This document shows, piece by piece, positions 51,546 to 60,895 of a stretch of 64,000 nucleotides of DNA (position 1 is the stretch's first letter; every line of letters begins with the position of its first letter). The stretch is from Ilyobacter polytropus DSM 2926 (GTDB lineage: Bacteria; Fusobacteriota; Fusobacteriia; Fusobacteriales; Fusobacteriaceae): contig NC_014633.1 of assembly GCF_000165505.1 (NCBI RefSeq), forward strand, positions 1 to 64,000. The letters are read 5' to 3'. Both the position numbers and the translations under genes were made by a program. Under the pieces are notes generated by a model, which was given only the letters and a program-made list of their open reading frames with translations, made no database searches and had not been told where the DNA came from.

Positions 51546-51560
51546 GAGTGGGAATAAGAT
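51546..51560 (+). other. attR core
   Basis: GAGTGGGAATAAGAT; one mismatch to attL. The 587-base gap from int to the next gene (51423-52009) also holds the displaced guaA terminator and AT-rich sequence. Confidence 0.75.
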
Positions 51561-51672
51561 CTAAAAAAATTAAACTTTTAGAGATATAAAATCCAAAGCA
51601 AAAATCTAGTGAATTTTAAACTGAATCCTTTGTCAAGGAGACTTAGAAAAGTATAAACAAGTTGATAAAAGA

Positions 51673-51707
51673 AGATGATTTCTGTATTGAACAGGAGTCA
51701 TCTTTTT
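51673..51707 (+). terminator. Displaced guaA terminator
   Basis: AGATGATTTCTGT/ACAGGAGTCATCT (13 bp with two G-U pairs) then T5; 113 bp beyond attR, where the guaA end would be without the prophage. Confidence 0.7.
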
Positions 51708-52009
51708 AAATCCCTGATTTTTATTTTCTTTATAGTCCTTTCTGAGCTAAGACAGTTGCAATTAATTCGACAATCTAGGGAATAAAAAAAACTATATAGT
51801 AAATATGTAAACAGGGATTTGTTACTCATATAAATTATTATTTCAATAATAATTGACTTTTCAGCACATATTGAAAAAAAAATTATTTTATGATACAATT
51901 TTTTTAATTATTGTTTATTTTAGAGGTGGTGTGTGATCTAAGCACGCCACTTTATTTTTTATATTTATATAGTAGTACATTCTTTATAAAATGGTATAGG
52001 GGAGATAAC

Positions 52010-52693
52010 TTGAGATTAGAAAAATATTTAGTTAACTGCGGCGTAGGGAGCAGAAAAGATATAAAAAAAATAGTCGAAGAAGGAAGGGTTAAAATTAATG
52101 GCCTAGTCACCTTAAATTTCGGCCTTTGGATTGAAGAGGATAGAGATGATATCACCCTCGACAACAGACATCTTGAATTCAAAACTCTGAGATATTACAT
52201 TCTGTATAAAACCAAAGGTTATATTACTGCTGTAAAGGATGATCGCCATCCAACTATTATGGAGCTTTTACCAGGTTGGTTAGAGACAAAAGATCTATTT
52301 CCCGTAGGACGATTGGACAAAGATACAGAAGGACTTCTCCTTTTTACAAATGACGGGGATACAAATTATAAAATGACTCACCCTGACAAAAAAATCTCAA
52401 AAAAATATTATGTGGAGCTCGACAAACCCATCTCCGAAGGAGATATTAAAGATCTGGAAAAGGGCGTTGATATAGGGACGCACATATGTCTTCCTGCAAA
52501 AGTTCAATATATAGAACAGAATAAAATATTCCTAACTATTCAAGAGGGAAAATATCATCAGGTAAAAAAAATGGTAGGGTCCATAAAAAATAAAGTTTCC
52601 TACTTAAAAAGAGTAAAATTTGGAAATCTTACCCTTGAAGACATGAAACCCGGGGAGTTAAGAGAGATATTTTTAAAGGATATAATTTTATAG
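52010..52693 (+). CDS. rsuA: RsuA-family pseudouridine synthase
   Basis: 227 aa from TTG at 52010 (GGGGAG 7 bases upstream; the longer frame would run into AT-rich leader). N-terminal S4 domain (RLEKYLVNCGVGSRKDIKKIV), catalytic Asp in GRLDKDTEGLLLFTNDG, and KYHQVKKMV motif. Probably modifies 16S rRNA. Confidence 0.88.
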   Translation: MRLEKYLVNCGVGSRKDIKKIVEEGRVKINGLVTLNFGLWIEEDRDDITLDNRHLEFKTLRYYILYKTKGYITAVKDDRHPTIMELLPGWLETKDLFPVGRLDKDTEGLLLFTNDGDTNYKMTHPDKKISKKYYVELDKPISEGDIKDLEKGVDIGTHICLPAKVQYIEQNKIFLTIQEGKYHQVKKMVGSIKNKVSYLKRVKFGNLTLEDMKPGELREIFLKDIIL

Positions 52694-52802
52694 AAAAATC
52701 ATATAGAAAAAGAAAGAAAAACTTTAGTACCAATTTTCTTATAATTTTGATAAGAATATAATTCATAAAAATTTGGAAAAAGAATAGACTGTGGTAAACT
52801 GT

Positions 52803-52852
52803 AACCATGAAATTGAACCCTTTGAAATAAGCGGCAGCTTCATGGTTTTTTT
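52803..52852 (+). terminator. Terminator-like hairpin after rsuA
   Basis: AACCATGAA / TTCATGGTT with a long loop and T7. Gap 52694-53052 otherwise shows only AT-rich sequence. Confidence 0.6.
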
Positions 52853-53052
52853 GATTTTGTTACAATTTGCTAATAAGAGTTTAAAAGAGTTGATTAAGTG
52901 TCTGAAAAATATTTTAAGATATAGGAAGTATCTAAATTATTTAAAAAAGATGTAGTGTAAGTATAGTAGGATATAATTTATAGACTGTTTATTGAATTTT
53001 TATTGGTAAAGAGTTATTATTAATTAACAAATAAATTATGGGTGGAGGTATA

Positions 53053-54138
53053 ATGAAAGATGAAAAGTTTTATGTGAAAATCTTTTTTATAGGTTTATTT
53101 CTTGTTATAATTCAAAGTTTTTTTCAGGATCTGGAAAGCTTAAAATTAATAATGAGTAGTTTTTATAAATATATTCAGCCCTTTATTTATGGACTTGTAA
53201 TTGCAGTGATTTTGGAACCGCTAATAACTTTCTTTTCAAATAAATTTAAATTTGGAAGGAGGCTAGGGATAGTCACTTCACTTTTAGTGTTTTCTTTTAT
53301 TCTAATAGGTGTATTTTTAATAGTTATACCACCTCTTTCAAAGAGTATAGGGGACCTGATAGAAAGTTTTCCTCAGATGAAAACTAAATCTCAAACATGG
53401 GTCATTAAGGTTTTTGAAGCCAATAAAGATAGGCTTGCCTTTTTAGATGAAAAAACTTTAAAGGAAAACCTTATGAGTTTTATAGGTTCCCAAGTAGCTA
53501 ACACCCAATCTTTAGTAATTAGTTTTTTTGAAAAAATAGTCAAGCTGACTTTTTCAATAGTGGATGTATTTTTTGGTTTTTTAATTGCAGTATATTTCTT
53601 GTTATACAAAAAATATTTTATAGGATTTATAAGGAAAACTTTGTCTATTATTTTAAAAAAGGAAGCTGTTAATGAAACCTTAGATTTTCTTTATGAAAGC
53701 AGGGAAATTTTTCTGAATTATTTAGCTGGTAGGTCATTGGTTTCACTCTTTGTTGGAGTGGTATGCTTTATAATAATGTTTTTTACGAATGTACCTTATG
53801 CTGTTTTAATCTCCTTTGTCATAGGACTTGGGAATATGATACCTTATATAGGGTCAATAATAGCAGGTATTATAAGTACGGTACTGGTTTTATTTACACT
53901 GCCTTTAAAAGTGATTCCAATGTGGATAGCAATATTAGTGGCACAGCAGATAGATAGCTGGATATTAGGACCTAAAATTTTGGGGAATTCAGTAGGCATG
54001 AATCCATTTTGGGTTGTAACTGCAGTTTTGATAGGAGGAAACGTAGGTGGGCCGATAGGAATGCTTATAGGAGTTCCTGTATTTGCTATGATAAAAATAA
54101 TATATTACAAGATACTGGATAAAAAAGGAATTTCATAA
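53053..54138 (+). CDS. AI-2E/PerM family transporter-like membrane protein
   Basis: 361 aa from ATG 53053 (GGTGGAGG upstream). Several transmembrane helices; family motifs YIQPFIYGLVIAVILEPLI, LSFVIGLGNMIPYIGSII, QQIDSWILGPKILGNSVGMNPFWV. Members export autoinducer-2 or ions; the substrate is not predictable here. Confidence 0.88.
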   Translation: MKDEKFYVKIFFIGLFLVIIQSFFQDLESLKLIMSSFYKYIQPFIYGLVIAVILEPLITFFSNKFKFGRRLGIVTSLLVFSFILIGVFLIVIPPLSKSIGDLIESFPQMKTKSQTWVIKVFEANKDRLAFLDEKTLKENLMSFIGSQVANTQSLVISFFEKIVKLTFSIVDVFFGFLIAVYFLLYKKYFIGFIRKTLSIILKKEAVNETLDFLYESREIFLNYLAGRSLVSLFVGVVCFIIMFFTNVPYAVLISFVIGLGNMIPYIGSIIAGIISTVLVLFTLPLKVIPMWIAILVAQQIDSWILGPKILGNSVGMNPFWVVTAVLIGGNVGGPIGMLIGVPVFAMIKIIYYKILDKKGIS

Positions 54139-54351
54139 TTCTAAGAAATTAAGGGTTAAGTATGCCTGATAAAGAATTTATTTTAATTTTTTATATTAAT
54201 GGAGTATCATTTATTAGTGGAATTTTTCTGATAAATAAGGGAAGATAAGATATGCTGTAAAATATTGCTGAAGAAATTTGGATGAGTATTTAAAATTAAA
54301 TGCGTAAAAAAACTATTAAAATAAATTTTTATTACAAAAGGGGTGGTTTTC

Positions 54352-54522
54352 ATGAAAAAATGGGTATGTACAATATGTGGATATGTTTATGATCCTGAAA
54401 GGGGAGATCCAGAAAATGGAGTAGAGCCAGGGACAAGCTTTGAGAATATACCAGAAGAGTGGTTATGTCCCATATGTGCAGCTAGAAAAGATGAGTTTGA
54501 AGATACTCTTGGATGTTGTTAA
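54352..54522 (+). CDS. rd: Rubredoxin
   Basis: 56 aa: [20 protein letters not shown] and [14 protein letters not shown], the classic two CxxC(G) iron centre. Electron carrier in anaerobes, often for oxidative stress defence. GGGGTGG upstream of ATG. Terminator follows. Confidence 0.97.
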   Translation: MKKWVCTICGYVYDPERGDPENGVEPGTSFENIPEEWLCPICAARKDEFEDTLGCC

Positions 54523-54530
54523 ATTTGGGT

Positions 54531-54555
54531 GGGAATTCTTTCCCACTCTTTTTAA
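54531..54555 (+). terminator. Rubredoxin terminator
   Basis: GTGGGAA/TTCCCAC followed by TCTTTTT. The 351-base gap to the next gene also holds a 21-bp repeat copy and a second hairpin. Confidence 0.8.
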
Positions 54556-54580
54556 TTGTGTTAATTTTAATGGGTTCAAT

Positions 54581-54601
54581 TATAATCCTTTATAAATTAT
54601 A
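54581..54601 (+). repeat. Copy C of the 21-bp dispersed repeat
   Basis: Identical to 1957-1977. Here it lies just after the rubredoxin terminator. Confidence 0.55.
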
Positions 54602-54773
54602 ATTGATTGAAAGTTTCAACTGCTATTTAAGTTTATTTTTAGAATCTAATAATAGGCTTATAAAATTTATAAAAAAATTAAAGAGGAAAAATTATTTTTT
54701 TAGGAATAAAGCTTATAGATTCTAAATTATAGAGAATCATATTTCAAGATTCTCCCGTAAAAACCCCTTTTGA

Positions 54774-54806
54774 AAAGCTGGTGTACCCCTACATCAGCTT
54801 TTTCTA
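54774..54806 (+). terminator. Hairpin with T-tract before the methyltransferase gene
   Basis: AAAGCTGGTGTA/TACATCAGCTTT then TTCT; may attenuate or end upstream transcripts. Confidence 0.6.
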
Positions 54807-54873
54807 TTTGTTGACACATATTGTTTTTTTCTATAAAATGAGGGGAAAATTAAATTTGAGAAGGAGTTTTATT

Positions 54874-56025
54874 ATGGATAAAGTAACCTTGATAGCATCA
54901 GCTGCGATGGGGATAGAGAGTATAGTGGCTCAGGAAATAAAAGACCTGGGATTTGCAAATGTACAGACTTTTAACGGAAGAGTTGAATTTGATTGTAAAG
55001 TAGAGGATATTCCAAAGGCAAACATATGGTTGAGATGTGCAGACAGGGTATTTTTAAAAATGGGGGAATTTAATGCAGTTACCTTTGAACAGCTTTTCGA
55101 AAATGTAAAAAAACTTAACTGGGATGAAGTTTTATCTGAAAATGCAGAATTTCCTGTGAGCTGGGTAAGTTCTGTTAACAGCAAGCTTTATTCAAAGTCA
55201 GATATTCAGAGGATAACTAAAAAAGCCATAGTTGAAAAAATGAAAGAAAAATATCAAAAGGATTATTTTAGTGAAAATGGTGCAGTTTATAAAATAAAGG
55301 TACAGGGAAATAAAGACAGATTCATAGTGATGGTAGATACTAGTGGTGAAGGACTACATAAAAGAGGCTACAGGGCAGAGATAAATCAGGCTCCTATGAA
55401 AGAAACCCTTGCAGCTGCCCTTGTAAAAATATCTAGATGGAGAGGTGGAGAGCTTTCTCTTCTAGACCCAATGTGTGGGACAGGGACAATTCCTATAGAG
55501 GCTGCTATGATAGCAAGAAATATAGCCCCTGGATCAAATAGAAAATTCGCTTCAGAAGAATGGGGAATTATTGAAAAGAACAAGTGGATAGATGTAAGGG
55601 ATGAGGCTTATTCCTGTGAAGATCATGATAAGGAAGTGAGAATATACGGGTCGGATATAGATGGAGAGGCCGTAGAAACAGCTAAAAGAAATGCAGTTTT
55701 GGCAGGTATAGAGGATGATATTTTATTTGAAAAGAAACATCTTTTGGAAATTGAATCACCCTCAGAGTATGGTTCAATAATAACAAACCCACCTTATGGA
55801 GAAAGACTTCTAGATGACAAATCAGTAAATAAATTATATGGGATATTAGGGGACGTATGCAGGATGAGATTTCCTAAATGGTCATATTATGTGATAACTT
55901 CTTATGAACAATTTGAGAGAGCTTTTGAAAAGAAAGCTACTAAAAACAGAAAACTTTACAACGGTGGAATAAAGTGCTATTTGTATCAGTATTTTGGAGC
56001 TAGACCTCCTAAAAAAAACATTTAA
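54874..56025 (+). CDS. THUMP-domain rRNA methyltransferase (RlmL-like)
   Basis: 383 aa from ATG 54874 (AAGGAG upstream). THUMP domain at the N terminus and Rossmann methyltransferase: LLDPMCGTGTIPIEAAMIARNIAPG, IYGSDIDGEAV, catalytic NPPYGERL. Matches the N-terminal half of E. coli RlmL (m2G2445); the RlmK half is absent, as usual outside gammaproteobacteria. Confidence 0.92.
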   Translation: MDKVTLIASAAMGIESIVAQEIKDLGFANVQTFNGRVEFDCKVEDIPKANIWLRCADRVFLKMGEFNAVTFEQLFENVKKLNWDEVLSENAEFPVSWVSSVNSKLYSKSDIQRITKKAIVEKMKEKYQKDYFSENGAVYKIKVQGNKDRFIVMVDTSGEGLHKRGYRAEINQAPMKETLAAALVKISRWRGGELSLLDPMCGTGTIPIEAAMIARNIAPGSNRKFASEEWGIIEKNKWIDVRDEAYSCEDHDKEVRIYGSDIDGEAVETAKRNAVLAGIEDDILFEKKHLLEIESPSEYGSIITNPPYGERLLDDKSVNKLYGILGDVCRMRFPKWSYYVITSYEQFERAFEKKATKNRKLYNGGIKCYLYQYFGARPPKKNI

Positions 56026-56131
56026 ATTTTACATAATTTAAAGATATTTTAACTAGGACAAAAATTTGATGTAGTACAGGATTAAAGGGAAATGCCGAAG
56101 CACAACCACATATAAATATTAAATTTTAAAG

Positions 56132-56160
56132 GAAAGAAGTATTTAAAGCTTCTTTCTTTT
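56132..56160 (+). terminator. Terminator after the methyltransferase gene
   Basis: GAAAGAAG/CTTCTTTC then TTTT, about 70 bp before the parA promoter region. Confidence 0.75.
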
Positions 56161-56256
56161 GCTATTTTTATAGGGGCTTTTACTTTTAAATTGATTTAAA
56201 GTGTGTTAATATATTAAGATGAATACCATATAAAAAGTGGCAGGTGAAGTAGGGAA

Positions 56257-57030
56257 ATGAAGGTTATTTCGATTTTAAACCAAAAAGGTGGAGTAGCAAA
56301 AACAACTTCGGCTCAGAACATAAGCTTCGGGCTCAAGAAATTAGGGAAAAAAGTACTTCTAATTGATTTTGATCCTCAGGGAAACTTGACCTCAGGAGTT
56401 GGAATTGATAAAAGAGGGCTTGAAAACACCATTTATGATCTGATGAAAGATAGAGCATTTGGCCTACAGAATTTAGGGTTAGATGATATAATGGTGAACA
56501 AAGAAGGTGTAGATGTTCTTCCGACAAACATCAGAATGTCCAAAGTTAACTTAGAGCTAGGTGGAGTTCCAGGAAGGGAAAATCTGCTTAAGGAGATACT
56601 AAAAGAGGTTTATGGATATGATTATGTAATAATTGATTGTCCTCCGAGTCTTGACAACCTTACATTTAATGCTCTTATTGCCTCTCAAAAAGTGTATATA
56701 CCGGTTCAAACTGAATTTTATGCATTAGAAGGAATTGTGGAACTCATGGACACTATAGATCTAATTACTCAAAGAATGAATGAAGAACTAGAAATAGGTG
56801 GAGTATTCGCAACAATGGTAGATGGTAGAATAAAACTTCATAATGAGGTTATTGAACAGCTGAAGGAATTTTTTGGTGAAAGAATGTTTAATACTAAAAT
56901 TAGAAGAAATGTCAAAGTAACTGAAGCTTCCTCCTATGGAGTAAGCATATTTGACTATGCATCTAGAAGTAATGGTGCAAAGGACTACCTTGGCCTATGT
57001 AAGGAAATTCTTAAAAGAGAGGAAAGTTAG
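56257..57030 (+). CDS. parA: ParA/Soj partition ATPase
   Basis: 257 aa. Deviant Walker A KGGVAKTT at residues 10-17, Walker A' VLLIDFDPQGNLTSG, Walker B DYVIIDCPPSLDNLT. No N-terminal HTH (type Ib/Soj-like length). Segregates the replicon with ParB. Confidence 0.94.
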   Translation: MKVISILNQKGGVAKTTSAQNISFGLKKLGKKVLLIDFDPQGNLTSGVGIDKRGLENTIYDLMKDRAFGLQNLGLDDIMVNKEGVDVLPTNIRMSKVNLELGGVPGRENLLKEILKEVYGYDYVIIDCPPSLDNLTFNALIASQKVYIPVQTEFYALEGIVELMDTIDLITQRMNEELEIGGVFATMVDGRIKLHNEVIEQLKEFFGERMFNTKIRRNVKVTEASSYGVSIFDYASRSNGAKDYLGLCKEILKREES

Positions 57031-57031
57031 T

Positions 57032-57913
57032 ATGGTTGCTAATAGATTGGGGAATAATCCACTTCTTAACAGAGAGAAAAAAAAAGATAGTTTTGAAGAA
57101 AAGAAAGAACAGATAATAAAACAGTACGGACGTCTTGTTCATATGCAGCCAAAACTTATAGAAGAGATAGACTTTGAAGATGTTACTTTTATAAATAGGC
57201 TGGCACTGACATCTGAGGACCTAGAACTAGAAGAGCTGAAAGAGAGTATATCTAAGATAGGACTTCTAAATATCATATACCTCCAGGAAAAAGAAAAAGG
57301 TAAATACAGACTTGTAAGTGGACTTAGAAGGGCTAGAGCAATAAGTGAAATATATATAACCGGAGGCTCAATAAAAGGCAAGGACAGGGTTGTTATTTTT
57401 GATAAAGAAACTCCCTATGAGCTATTAGATTCTGTATCTGTTGATGAAAATATCCAGAGAAAAAATTTGAGCATTTTAGAACAATCTTATAAATTCAACA
57501 GAGAAGCTGCTAAAAAAGAGAAAAAAATAGAAGATATTCTAAAAGAATATCATATAAGTAAAAAGACTTTTTACAGAATTAAAAACGCAATAACTTATCC
57601 AAAAGAAATTACTGAAATAATAGAATATTTAGGAGCTGATAAAGCTGAAATTTTAAATAAACTGGTGTTTATTTTGAAAGATAAGATGGAAGCATCCCAG
57701 GTAGTAAAAGACTATAAAGATCTGAACAGAGATGAGCTTAGAAACTTATTAAAAGAGTTAAAAAAGGTTGATAGATCTGAGAAAGTTATAATTAAATACA
57801 GTACTAATGGTTTTAATTTTTCTGTAAAGAAAAAAGTTCCTGATGAAGTTAAAAAGTATTTTGAAAAACTGAAAGAATTTATAGAAAATGACGACTATAC
57901 ATTTTTAAAGTAA
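57032..57913 (+). CDS. parB: ParB/Spo0J-family centromere-binding protein
   Basis: 293 aa from ATG 57032 (one base after the parA stop; SD GAGGAAA). ParB N-terminal nuclease-like/CTPase region with YRLVSGLRRARAI and DENIQRKNLSILEQSYKFN, then HTH (ILKEYHISKKTFYRIKNA). No canonical parS was noticed in the window. Confidence 0.88.
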   Translation: MVANRLGNNPLLNREKKKDSFEEKKEQIIKQYGRLVHMQPKLIEEIDFEDVTFINRLALTSEDLELEELKESISKIGLLNIIYLQEKEKGKYRLVSGLRRARAISEIYITGGSIKGKDRVVIFDKETPYELLDSVSVDENIQRKNLSILEQSYKFNREAAKKEKKIEDILKEYHISKKTFYRIKNAITYPKEITEIIEYLGADKAEILNKLVFILKDKMEASQVVKDYKDLNRDELRNLLKELKKVDRSEKVIIKYSTNGFNFSVKKKVPDEVKKYFEKLKEFIENDDYTFLK

Positions 57914-57926
57914 TAGAGGTGATCTC

Positions 57927-58286
57927 ATGTCCGTTGTTCATTTTGTTCCAAAGGGGAATCTTAACCCTATTTTTGGTGTAAGATTGTGTCCTGCCTTCCA
58001 TAGGTTACTCGACATCATAGATGATAAAAGGGGAGAAACCTTTATAAAGAAAGCTCTTAATATTCAAAAAGATAGAGCTATAAAATTTAAAGGGTTTACA
58101 GATAAAATGGGAAAAAGCGGGACAATAGTTGTAGTGTATGATTATTTTAATGGAAGTGAAAATCCAAAGCTCGTTGTTCCTGAAACATCTGATGGATATT
58201 TTGATTTTAAAATTTATGACGTAGATTATAATAAGGAAGTAGATATAGAAAACCTTATTGAAAAAATAAAGAGACTTAGTGTATAA
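57927..58286 (+). CDS. Third gene of the parAB operon, unknown
   Basis: 119 aa, soluble (GKSGTIVVVYDYFNGSENPKLVV). AGAGGTG upstream; 13 bp after parB and followed by the operon terminator. Not recognised. Confidence 0.65.
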   Translation: MSVVHFVPKGNLNPIFGVRLCPAFHRLLDIIDDKRGETFIKKALNIQKDRAIKFKGFTDKMGKSGTIVVVYDYFNGSENPKLVVPETSDGYFDFKIYDVDYNKEVDIENLIEKIKRLSV

Positions 58287-58289
58287 TGT

Positions 58290-58315
58290 ATACCGGTCTA
58301 TAGACCGGTATTTTT
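58290..58315 (+). terminator. parAB operon terminator
   Basis: ATACCGGTC-TATA-GACCGGTAT then TTTTAT. Perfect palindrome. Confidence 0.9.
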
Positions 58316-58460
58316 ATATGTTAGGATCAAATTATAATTTAAAGAGGATGACAATTTTAAAAGTGAAATTTTAGGTTTTTTTCTAAAAACTAAAGTAATT
58401 ATAGTTTATAATCACTTAAAAATTAGAAAAAATCACATAATTTTATAGAAAGGAGGATAA

Positions 58461-59105
58461 GTGAAATACAATGACTTTAAAGATATAGGACTTGAAGTCG
58501 TGCTAAAAGTCTTAAAAAAAATAGATGATGAAATAAGAAGATACAGGGAACTAGAAGATTATGAAGGTGTGAATACTCTAGAAAAAGAAGTGCTTACCAA
58601 ATATGAAAAACTCTACGGAGCTTTTTCTACAGACCCAGGTGAAAATATAAAGGATTATAATTTTGAAAGTATAGAAAAATATATTTATGAAATTATGAAA
58701 GAGAATGACCTTTCAGAGGACTTTATAAATTCTGAAATTCTAAAAAGGAAAAAGTATAGGGGAAACTCTGGATCTGAAGCAGTTGAAAATCTCTACAAGT
58801 ATGAGTTAGCAGAATTAGATAAAAAAAAATCTATTCTTTTGCAAGAGGCCAGTGAAATTTTAGATAAAGAATTAAAGCTTGAAACTGAGCTGTCTGAAGC
58901 TATTCAAGAAGATGAACAGATGGAAATATTGACTAAACTTCCTGAAATAAGAAGTTCATATAATAAATTATCTAAAAAGATAATGAAATTACACGATAAA
59001 ATGGTCACAATAAATGAAAAACTTGAAAAAAAATGGCCTATTGATATTTTTGGAACAATTTCTAAAGATGAACTTTTAAAAGTTTATAAAGACGCTATAA
59101 AATAA
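58461..59105 (+). CDS. Coiled-coil protein of unknown function
   Basis: 214 aa, GTG start with AGGAGG upstream. Highly charged, helical throughout (YELAELDKKKSILLQEASEIL...). Not recognised. Confidence 0.6.
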   Translation: MKYNDFKDIGLEVVLKVLKKIDDEIRRYRELEDYEGVNTLEKEVLTKYEKLYGAFSTDPGENIKDYNFESIEKYIYEIMKENDLSEDFINSEILKRKKYRGNSGSEAVENLYKYELAELDKKKSILLQEASEILDKELKLETELSEAIQEDEQMEILTKLPEIRSSYNKLSKKIMKLHDKMVTINEKLEKKWPIDIFGTISKDELLKVYKDAIK

Positions 59106-59146
59106 TTTAAAAAAGTTATCATATATGATAGAATGGAGATGGTTAG

Positions 59147-59794
59147 GTGTTTAAATGGATAGTAATAGCTATGCTAATAACTGTGGCAATTTATGGTTTT
59201 AAAAATAAAGGACTTTTAGGAAAAGTTGTCCAATTCGATCAGGAGGTAGAAATAGTGGAAAACATTAACTTACAAGCTTGCATAAAAACAGACAAGGGAG
59301 ATATCAATATAAAACTCTTCCCTCAAGTAACACCAGTGACAGTTTTAAATTTTGTAAATTTATCTAAAAGAGGTTATTATGATGGCCTGAAATTTCATAG
59401 AGTTATAAATGACTTTATGGTGCAAGGTGGAGACCCTACCGGTACTGGTTCAGGAGGTCCTGGATACAACTTCAGAGATGAATTCAAAGAGGGTGTAGTT
59501 TTTGATAAAAAGGGAATTTTAGCTATGGCCAATGCAGGCCCAAACACAAATGGGTCTCAGTTTTTTATTACACATGTTGAAACACCTTGGTTAAACTATA
59601 AGCACAGTATTTTCGGTGAAGTAGTTAGTGAAGAAGACCAAAAAGTTGTAGATGCTATAACTCAAGGAGATAAAATAAAAACTATAGTTATTACCGGAGA
59701 CGTAGAAGAGTATATAGAGAAAAATAAGGAAACTTTAAATCAACTTAATGAAACACTTGAAAAAACTTTTCCTGATCTTCCTAAATATTATTAA
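59147..59794 (+). CDS. Membrane-anchored cyclophilin-type PPIase
   Basis: 215 aa, GTG start. N-terminal helix (WIVIAMLITVAIYGF) anchors it, then cyclophilin core: YYDGLKFHRVINDFMVQGGDPTGTGSGGPGY, LAMANAGPNTNGSQFFITH, LNYKHSIFGEV. Helps fold exported proteins. Probably in the same operon as the coiled-coil gene. Confidence 0.93.
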   Translation: MFKWIVIAMLITVAIYGFKNKGLLGKVVQFDQEVEIVENINLQACIKTDKGDINIKLFPQVTPVTVLNFVNLSKRGYYDGLKFHRVINDFMVQGGDPTGTGSGGPGYNFRDEFKEGVVFDKKGILAMANAGPNTNGSQFFITHVETPWLNYKHSIFGEVVSEEDQKVVDAITQGDKIKTIVITGDVEEYIEKNKETLNQLNETLEKTFPDLPKYY

Positions 59795-59802
59795 TAATTT
59801 GA

Positions 59803-59833
59803 CCCTTGGGAAATTTCCTGAGGGTTTTTTATA
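59803..59833 (+). terminator. Cyclophilin terminator
   Basis: ACCCTTGGG/CCTGAGGGT with T6 tail. A second bidirectional hairpin (CCCCCTTAGA/TCTAGGGGG) follows at 59848-59880. Confidence 0.8.
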
Positions 59834-59966
59834 TGTTGAAATAAAAACCCCCTTAGATTTAAGACTTCTAGGGGGATTTTTTATTTTTAAATTTATATTA
59901 TAGTTGATTTAAACTAATTTATAAAAATAAGTTTTTGGTTTTATTAAAGGTGAATTTTAGAAAAAA

Positions 59967-60452
59967 TTATAAAACAAGTTCCCAGTAGCCTAGGTCGAGC
60001 CACTTTTCAAATTTATATCCAACTTCACTAAAATGTGCCACCTTTTTGAATCCAAACTTTTCATGAAGGTTAATGCTGGCATTATTTGGAAGTACAATGG
60101 CACTTATTATAGTATGTAAGTTTTTTTTCTTTAATTCTTTTAATAAAGAGCTAAAGAGTTTTGATCCTAGGCCATTGGTTCTTACACCATTTCGAATATA
60201 TACAGAAAGTTCTGCAGAATGTCTATAGGCACTTCTAAATCTCCATTGATTGAGATATATATAACCAAGAATTTGAGAATTTTCTTCTAAAACAAGCCAG
60301 GGATAGTCTTTTGAAATATCTTTAATTTTATTTTTCATGTGTTCTTTTGAGAAAGGAGTTTCGTCACCTGTAAAGGTTGTATTTTCAACGTAGTAGTTGT
60401 ATATCTCTGCGATGCTCTCAGCATCTCTATCTTCAACGTATCTTATAATCAT
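59967..60452 (-). CDS. GNAT acetyltransferase, PAT-like
   Basis: 161 aa. Phosphinothricin-acetyltransferase-like: RDAESIAEIYNYYVENTTFTGDETP, YIRNGVRTNGLGSKLF (CoA loop), NNASINLHEKFGFKKVAHF. The natural substrate is unknown. The 443-base gap to the next gene is AT-rich with a hairpin TTTTTAGAC/GTCTAAAAA (60784-60807) and a TATAAT at 60851. Confidence 0.87.
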   Translation of the reverse strand: MIIRYVEDRDAESIAEIYNYYVENTTFTGDETPFSKEHMKNKIKDISKDYPWLVLEENSQILGYIYLNQWRFRSAYRHSAELSVYIRNGVRTNGLGSKLFSSLLKELKKKNLHTIISAIVLPNNASINLHEKFGFKKVAHFSEVGYKFEKWLDLGYWELVL

Positions 60453-60895
60453 TATAAGTCCTCCCTAAAGGGTAATTATGCTTAAAAGTTATATTTGAAA
60501 TCGTGTAATTTTTTTTACACAAATTATAAATATAAAAAATCAACAGAACTATTCTACCATTAAAAGGAGCAAATAAAAAGGCCTCAAGTGGAAAATATGA
60601 ATCTAAAAGATATTTTTTTTCTGATTAATTTATTATAAAGAAATTTAATGCAGATTTGAGTATCTATCTCTCTAATAATTTTAAAGTATTTTGAGCTGGT
60701 ATCTGAGGATGAAAGAAACGTTGATTTTTGAATTTTAAATTACAGAAATTAAATCTTTAATAAATAGTGTAGTTTAAAACTTTTTTTTAGACATTTTCGT
60801 CTAAAAACAGTAGTTTTATTAAAAAAATTTATATTTATCATGAAATGTTGTATAATAAATTAAAATCAAAGAGTTTAAGGGAGGAAAAATACAAG

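Larger units (their letters stand above)
10324..51560. mobile_element. Complete lambda/P2-mosaic prophage integrated in guaA
   Basis: About 41.2 kb between attL (10324-10338) and attR (51546-51560). Contains integrase, Xis-like protein, CI/Cro switch, replication genes, terminase, head, contractile tail, fibres, lysis genes and two antirepressors. No obvious disrupted structural gene, so it may be inducible. Gene order and families are phage-like throughout. Confidence 0.93.

Noticed and set aside
58290..58311. parS centromere site after parB
   Set aside because: The palindrome does not match canonical parS and is followed by a T-tract; best explained as a terminator.
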